From: Candidatus Obscuribacterales bacterium
Lineage (GTDB): Bacteria; Cyanobacteriota; Vampirovibrionia; Obscuribacterales; Obscuribacteraceae
DNA: 64,000 nucleotides
Assembly: GCA_020634035.1 (NCBI GenBank)
Contig: JACKCM010000002.1
Coordinates: forward strand, 806,001-870,000
Direction of reading: 5' to 3'
The position numbers were made by a program, and so were the translations under genes. The notes beneath the pieces are model-generated. The model worked only from the letters and a program-made list of their open reading frames with translations, had not been told where the DNA came from and did no database searches. Each line of letters begins with the position of its first letter. Position 1 is the stretch's first letter. Positions 59,396-64,000 of the stretch are shown here, one piece after another.

Positions 59396-60463
59396 CTAAT
59401 TTAGTTCGAAGCCCTGGGTGAAAGGGACATTTACCGCCGCAGTACCGGTGCCAAGATCGAGATCCAGGTTCGGAATCGAGACCGAATTCGATTTTTTCTT
59501 AGCTCTCAACCAGTGCTCCCGGACCATGAGGGTAAAGCTGCCGTTACGCTCGAACTCCTGATCTTCCAGGCACTTGACCAGAGATTTCTGAAAGTCATAG
59601 ACCTTGAAAACTATGGTTCCTTTCATGCCGGCTCGTTTCATCGTAGCCAGCACGAATTTGACCACGTCTTCACAGAGATGGTCCCAGCCCTGGTTGACAT
59701 ATACCTCTATATGAAAGTCTCCCTGGCTGTGGGCGCTTATCTTGGCAGCGCAAGGAATTACTCCTCTTTCTTTTTCATCAGCCACCCAGAACCAGCGTTT
59801 GCGCCGCATCAGCCTTCTGGTCATCTTTTCGAAGGTGTCGGCGTTGAGCTCGGGCACATAATAGTCATCCGGAACCAGCTCCAGCACTCTTCTTACATCC
59901 TGGGGCAGAACCGATTGATGCAGGTCATAGATGCGCTCCCGGTCTTCGGGCTGGGCGATTCTGAATTTGCTCAGAATATCCTCGCACTGCGGAGGATGAT
60001 AGTCGATCGGGACCTGGTAATAGGTAAAGCTGCTGCACTTGCGAAAGCCGCAGCTATGCAGCAGTTTGAGACCGGCCATGTTTTCGTTGGCCACTTCTGA
60101 AATAAAGTGGTTGATACCCTGACCACCGAAAAGAGCCAGTACATATTTAAGTAGTTCCTGGCCGATGCCTCTGCCCCGATGATTTTTGTTGACCACCAGT
60201 TGATTGACTCGCCAGCAGCCGTTGCTTTTGCCCAGGGTGTCTACCGAAATTAGCCCCAGTACCACTCCGTCATCTTTAGCCAGATAAACCGATGGACCGA
60301 CGTGGAGATTACAGGGAAGCCAGTGTTGCCAGAATTTCAGTCCGCTGCCAAGGATTTTCTCTTCCTGGCAGAAAGCCTCGTAGGGCACCGGCGCATCCTG
60401 GTGGCGGAGCAGGGCTCTTACCTGGGTGGCATCGGTGCTGAAGAAGGGTTTTATCTTTATCAT
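59396..60463 (-). CDS. Double-GNAT acetyltransferase-like protein
   Basis: The protein has 355 residues with two tandem GNAT-type domains. The first (about 1-155) has the acetyl-CoA motif VVNKNHRGRGIGQELLKYVL and SEVANENMAGLKLLHSCGFR. The second (about 170-320) has KISAHSQGDFHIEVYVNQGW and FKVYDFQKSLVKCLEDQEFE, a degenerate form. The substrate is unknown. The ending, VSIPNLDLDLGTGTAAVNVP, is non-conserved. It is monocistronic, upstream of the ribosomal genes on the same strand. Confidence 0.75.
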   Translation of the reverse strand: MIKIKPFFSTDATQVRALLRHQDAPVPYEAFCQEEKILGSGLKFWQHWLPCNLHVGPSVYLAKDDGVVLGLISVDTLGKSNGCWRVNQLVVNKNHRGRGIGQELLKYVLALFGGQGINHFISEVANENMAGLKLLHSCGFRKCSSFTYYQVPIDYHPPQCEDILSKFRIAQPEDRERIYDLHQSVLPQDVRRVLELVPDDYYVPELNADTFEKMTRRLMRRKRWFWVADEKERGVIPCAAKISAHSQGDFHIEVYVNQGWDHLCEDVVKFVLATMKRAGMKGTIVFKVYDFQKSLVKCLEDQEFERNGSFTLMVREHWLRAKKKSNSVSIPNLDLDLGTGTAAVNVPFTQGFELN

Positions 60464-60600
60464 CTGCTTCTGATTCGAGCTAAACGGCTTACTAACCTCA
60501 TTTTAGTCTATTTAAAGCGGGCTTTGTAAAATTGACCCGGAGGCAGTCCGCCACGTTGTTATATATAGGTAGAATAGATAGTTTCAACTGGTTCTTTTCA

Positions 60601-61089
60601 ATGACTAAAGAGAGTGCAAAATCCGGCGGCAAAGAGTCCGCAAAGAAAGTGGTAGCGGACAACCGTCGCGCTCGCCACGAATATCACGTGCTCGAGACCA
60701 TCGAGTGCGGCATAGAGCTCTCCGGCACCGAGGTCAAGTCCATAAGGGCGGGTCAGTGCAATCTGAAAGATAGCCATGCCCGAATTGAAGATGGTGAAGT
60801 CTTTTTATACAACAGCCACATCTCTCCTTATGATCACGGCAATCGTTTTAACCATGAACCGACCAGAAAAAGACGATTGCTGCTGAACAAAAAAGAAATA
60901 CAGAAAATCAAATCCAAAATTCAGGAAAAGGGTCTCACTCTCATTCCGCTTCGGCTATACTTCAAATCTAATTGGGTAAAGGTCGAGCTTGGATTGTGCA
61001 AAGGTAAGAAGTTGTATGACAAGCGTCAGGATATGGCCAAGCGCGATACCCAGAGACAGATTGAAAGAGTAATAAAAAGCAGTCGATAA
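60601..61089 (+). CDS. smpB: SsrA-binding protein (trans-translation)
   Basis: SmpB binds tmRNA and carries it to stalled ribosomes. Signature stretches are NRRARHEYHVLETIECGIEL, GTEVKSIRAGQCNLKDSHAR and IPLRLYFKSNWVKVELGLCK, with the basic C-terminal tail LYDKRQDMAKRDTQRQIERV. The ATG at 60601 gives 162 residues; the frame is open 23 codons more upstream, in a region that resembles the 5' leader rather than protein. The stop TAA is followed directly by the next ATG. Confidence 0.95.
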   Translation: MTKESAKSGGKESAKKVVADNRRARHEYHVLETIECGIELSGTEVKSIRAGQCNLKDSHARIEDGEVFLYNSHISPYDHGNRFNHEPTRKRRLLLNKKEIQKIKSKIQEKGLTLIPLRLYFKSNWVKVELGLCKGKKLYDKRQDMAKRDTQRQIERVIKSSR

Positions 61090-63582
61090 ATGGCCAAGCT
61101 TCAGGAGCGAAAGATTTCCCATATGATGGTACGCAGGGCTTTTCTATTGTCATCCTTTGTGGTGTTGTATTTGATACTGGCTGGAGCCTTGTTTCAGCCG
61201 GTCCGGGCGGCGGAGAATCCTACTCCTCTGGCGGTCTACCGAAGCAAGCTCAATGAGGCTACTTATCAAGACCAGCATCTCGGTACTTTCACAAAAGACT
61301 ACGATGAGTTCAAGCGTAATCTCTCTTCTTCTAATGTTCGTTTTGACGAACTTGATGACAATCAAGTAGCCGAAGGTAAATCCAGGCTCTCTAAATACAA
61401 GTTGGTAGTGGTACCGATGCTGGTGGATCTACCGGCTGATTCCGCTTCCGGACTGAAAGAGTATTTTCTTGGTGGCGGTAAAATTCTGGTCACCGATGGT
61501 GGTGGCCAGCAGCAACCCGGTGCGAGAGCTTTAGTTGATCTGATGGGAGTATCCGTCGACTCGCAGAGAACATTCAAAAGTCCTACTAAATTAGCCTGGG
61601 TCGATACCCCACTGCCGATAGAAGCTGATTTTGCCGTGGGCTCACAAGTGGCGGTCCTCAAGCTGGGAGCCGACACCCGGGCGATCGCCCGCTGGAAAGA
61701 TGAGAGTGGTGCCGGTCAACCGGCCATAGCTCGTCGCGGCAATGGTGCCTATCTTACCTGGATTCCCGGTTTGCAGGGAGATCTGACTACCAATGCTCGT
61801 TTTCTAGCGATGACCCTGGATGAACTCGCCCCTGGTATCACCCAGGAAGCGGTGGTGCAAATAAGTTTTGCCGAGTATCAATCTATTAAAAGCGAGTTGG
61901 ACTACCTGAATAAGAGAACGGAGGAGGCGATTAAAACCGCTGCTCAAGCAGAATTCGCCGTTCCCATAAACGAGATAAAAGCCAACTATCAAGAAGCCCT
62001 CGGAAATGTCGAGTCTTTCCACAGCGCTTATAAAGAACGGCGCTTTCAAATAGCCGATGAGCACCTGAACAAAGCCAGACATTTATTCGCTCTTGCATTC
62101 GCCCAGTCCATGCCGGTTCGTGCCATTGAGGCTCGCTCCATCTGGTTGGATAGGGGCACCATTGTCGCCACCAAGAATCCCCAGGGTATGGTCGACTTAT
62201 TCAGTCGCTTGAAGAAAGCTGGAATCAATGTGGTCTATTTCGAGACCAATAACGCCGGTTTCACCATGTATCCTAGTAAGCTCACCGAACAGAATCCCGA
62301 GACAAAAGGATGGAGCCCCCTTGCTGTAGCGGTTCAGGAAGCCCGCAAACATGGCATGGAAATTCACGCCTGGCTCTGGATATTCAATGTGGGCAACATG
62401 CGCCACAACCCGATCATAGGCAAGGCTGCAGACTATCCCGGTCCGGTTCTCAATCGCTATGATTTCAACTGGGCGATGGCATCTAAAACCGGTTCTTTAG
62501 TGCCGCCCAATCAATCTGAGTTCTGGATCGATCCGAGCAACACCGATTGTCGCCGCTATGTCAAAAGCTTGATTCGTGAAGTCACCTCGAACTTCGATGT
62601 AGATGGTATTCAACTGGACTATATTCGTTATCCTTTCAACAACATAGGCTCAGAGATGGGCTTCAACTGGCATTCTCGGGTCAAGTTCGAACAGCAGACC
62701 GGTCTCAGCCTCGATGACCTCAACGAGGAGACCCGGGCTCTCTTTGTCGCCTGGAAGACTCAACAAGTCAACGAAATGGTCAAAGAGGTGTCGGACATGA
62801 TCAGGGCTGAAAAACCGAAATGTCGAATCTCTGCCGCTGTTTATGCTTTCCCCAGAAGAATGCGGGTCAATGCCGTTCAACAAGAGTGGGAAACCTGGGT
62901 GGCCAATGGCTGGATCGATACGCTCAATCCGATGACCTATGCCGATAGCCCCAAAAAGCTTGCGATCATGGCCGATTTTTGCAGAGAGTCGACTTCGGAT
63001 AAAGCCCTGGTCTTCCCTGGCCTGGCTATTATGAGAGTAGATACGGCAGGTTTGATAGAACAGCTTGATACCGCCCGTGCTACCGGAACCCTGGGTACCA
63101 CCATTTTTGCCATGGCTCATCTCGACGATAAGAAGCTCAATGTCCTTGCTGTGGGTCCTTATCGCAAAAAGACACTGCTTACTCCCCAGTCGGATCCAAT
63201 AAGAGCCAGCCGCTTTCTAGTCGACGATTTTGCCGCCATGGTCAATCGCTATCTGCATGACCCGGATACCCATATTCTTTCCGATACTGCCAGCACCAAC
63301 GATGTGATTGCTCAGATAGAAACCCTGCAAGAGACCATGCATGAACTCTCGGACAAAGCTGATTCTGAGAAGCTCGAATCTATAAAAGGCGATGTCACCC
63401 ATTTGCATAACACCGTCAAAGAGTGGCTCAGGCTTGAAGCCTTTATTCAAAGGGGTTTTCGGGCTCAGTACATAGTCGACTATCTCGGTCAGGTAGAAGC
63501 GATTCTCTCCTACGCTTCCCACAGGGCGAAGGTAAGCCAACTGCATGGCGGTCGTGGCAATATGCAGGCCATGGCTGAATAA
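61090..63582 (+). CDS. GHL10-type glycoside hydrolase-like exported protein
   Basis: The protein has 830 residues with a signal peptide (SSFVVLYLILAGALFQPVRA). Residues about 40-250 resemble a GATase1-like or DUF4350-like domain, with KYKLVVVPMLVDLPADSASG and KILVTDGGGQQQPGARALVD. From about 345 to 640 is a GHL10/DUF187-type (beta/alpha)8 barrel: LDRGTIVATKNPQGMVDLFS, KKAGINVVYFETNNAGFTMY, HGMEIHAWLWIFNVGN, DVDGIQLDYIRYPFN and NPMTYADSPKKLAIM. GHL10 proteins act on wall or glycan material; acid pairs in the barrel are compatible with that. The C-terminus is helical. It starts at the base after the smpB stop, but ATG 61123 is possible. It may be cotranscribed with smpB. Confidence 0.8.
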   Translation: MAKLQERKISHMMVRRAFLLSSFVVLYLILAGALFQPVRAAENPTPLAVYRSKLNEATYQDQHLGTFTKDYDEFKRNLSSSNVRFDELDDNQVAEGKSRLSKYKLVVVPMLVDLPADSASGLKEYFLGGGKILVTDGGGQQQPGARALVDLMGVSVDSQRTFKSPTKLAWVDTPLPIEADFAVGSQVAVLKLGADTRAIARWKDESGAGQPAIARRGNGAYLTWIPGLQGDLTTNARFLAMTLDELAPGITQEAVVQISFAEYQSIKSELDYLNKRTEEAIKTAAQAEFAVPINEIKANYQEALGNVESFHSAYKERRFQIADEHLNKARHLFALAFAQSMPVRAIEARSIWLDRGTIVATKNPQGMVDLFSRLKKAGINVVYFETNNAGFTMYPSKLTEQNPETKGWSPLAVAVQEARKHGMEIHAWLWIFNVGNMRHNPIIGKAADYPGPVLNRYDFNWAMASKTGSLVPPNQSEFWIDPSNTDCRRYVKSLIREVTSNFDVDGIQLDYIRYPFNNIGSEMGFNWHSRVKFEQQTGLSLDDLNEETRALFVAWKTQQVNEMVKEVSDMIRAEKPKCRISAAVYAFPRRMRVNAVQQEWETWVANGWIDTLNPMTYADSPKKLAIMADFCRESTSDKALVFPGLAIMRVDTAGLIEQLDTARATGTLGTTIFAMAHLDDKKLNVLAVGPYRKKTLLTPQSDPIRASRFLVDDFAAMVNRYLHDPDTHILSDTASTNDVIAQIETLQETMHELSDKADSEKLESIKGDVTHLHNTVKEWLRLEAFIQRGFRAQYIVDYLGQVEAILSYASHRAKVSQLHGGRGNMQAMAE

Positions 63583-63844
63583 ATTAATCCTGGACTACGT
63601 AGTTTCACCACTTACCTTTTAAATTTAATGTGTTAACCTCTTGACATCAGGCCTTATTTACGACCTGTCGTAGAACAAGTGCTGGTCGCGCTCACGCTTA
63701 CTAACCACCCTGAATCAGCCGTGATTTACCCCCGGGTTCATCTGCGGTAACTCCCTTACTGCAAGCGTTTGCGCCTCCGAAACTGTCTACAAATACCGCC
63801 CTTGTGGTAGGTAGTTACTGGGTATCACGCGAGATTCGGCTGAG
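63583..63844. other. Intergenic spacer before the partial gene
   Basis: 262 bases without a recognisable gene. A TTGACA lies at 63640 without a good -10 partner. I do not annotate a promoter. Confidence 0.4.
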
Positions 63845-64000
63845 ATGGCTCTAGACAGAAGCATAACAAGCGGCGATTCAGCAAAGAAGCCGGCAGAAGA
63901 CAGTCCCCGGATTGTCGACACTGCCCCAGCCCCAGCCCAGAAAGATCATGAAACCCACTCAGAACCGGCAGCCAAAACCAAAACCTACGAAGGTTCTGTC
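63845..64000 (+). CDS. Partial gene, unknown (N-terminus only)
   Basis: The ATG at 63845 opens a frame to the window edge: MALDRSITSGDSAKKPAEDS, then a Pro/Ala/Lys-rich low-complexity stretch (TAPAPAQKDH, EPAAKTKTYEG). No signal peptide and no domain is visible in the 52 residues present. It is a plausible real gene because the frame is open and the codon use matches neighbours, but the evidence is thin. Confidence 0.4.
   Translation, partial: MALDRSITSGDSAKKPAEDSPRIVDTAPAPAQKDHETHSEPAAKTKTYEGSV

Overview
This window reads as one continuous, gene-dense chromosomal stretch from a Gram-negative bacterium with moderate GC. Several features point to the non-photosynthetic cyanobacterial relatives (Melainabacteria/Vampirovibrionia, most likely Obscuribacterales-like). 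An IctB-family membrane protein sits next to a DUF4330 gene, a typically cyanobacterial pair, and there is a HAS-barrel protein. There are no photosystem genes, there is an aerobic cbb3/Rieske respiratory operon, and menaquinone is made through MqnA. The lineage is inference; no 16S rRNA gene is present.

Layout. 1-9847: a partial TPR protein, mqnA, a pyrimidine-nucleoside phosphorylase with a LipM-like octanoyltransferase, small unknowns, aspartate kinase, a thioredoxin-like gene interrupted by one in-frame TGA (candidate selenoprotein), and urocanase. 10020-23681: methylmalonyl-CoA mutase large subunit, a cation/Ca exchanger, an acyl-CoA synthetase, an RNase J relative that has lost most metal ligands, an MscS channel, a GAF/HD-GYP protein, signal peptidase I, glycine decarboxylase subunit 1 and peptidyl-tRNA hydrolase. 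24050-34728: a respiratory operon of 13-14 genes (below). 34730-50533: secreted and lipoprotein unknowns, a very large TadE/G-like protein, ictB/DUF4330, a heptose-kinase-like PfkB protein with a long extension, TauE, a slipin, rsmB-fmt and small unknowns. 50616-64000: two Dpp/Opp-type permeases, tRNA-Cys and tRNA-Val, a compact DUF1501 protein, a TPR lipoprotein, the str genes (rpsL-rpsG, a terminator-like hairpin, fusA), a double-GNAT protein, smpB, a GHL10-type protein and a partial gene.

The respiratory operon is the most remarkable region. It encodes a cbb3 oxidase core (CcoN and a two-haem CcoO/P-like subunit), a CcoS-like protein, a diheme cytochrome c lipoprotein, a Rieske protein and a long cytochrome b that lacks both n-side haem ligands. 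Two unknown membrane proteins follow, then a second cytochrome b with all four haem ligands fused to a 2x[4Fe-4S] ferredoxin domain, an MvhD/FlpD-like iron-sulfur protein, one-helix miniproteins and an IPT/TIG secreted protein. The straightforward part is menaquinol to Rieske to diheme c to cbb3 oxidase. The ferredoxin-fused cytochrome b and the MvhD-like protein suggest an additional cytoplasmic electron exit or entry, possibly a quinol-linked ferredoxin or NAD reaction; this is a hypothesis.

The other two leading observations are the candidate selenoprotein at 6898-8073, with a bSECIS-like hairpin right after the TGA, and the RNase J-like pseudoenzyme at 14422-16149.
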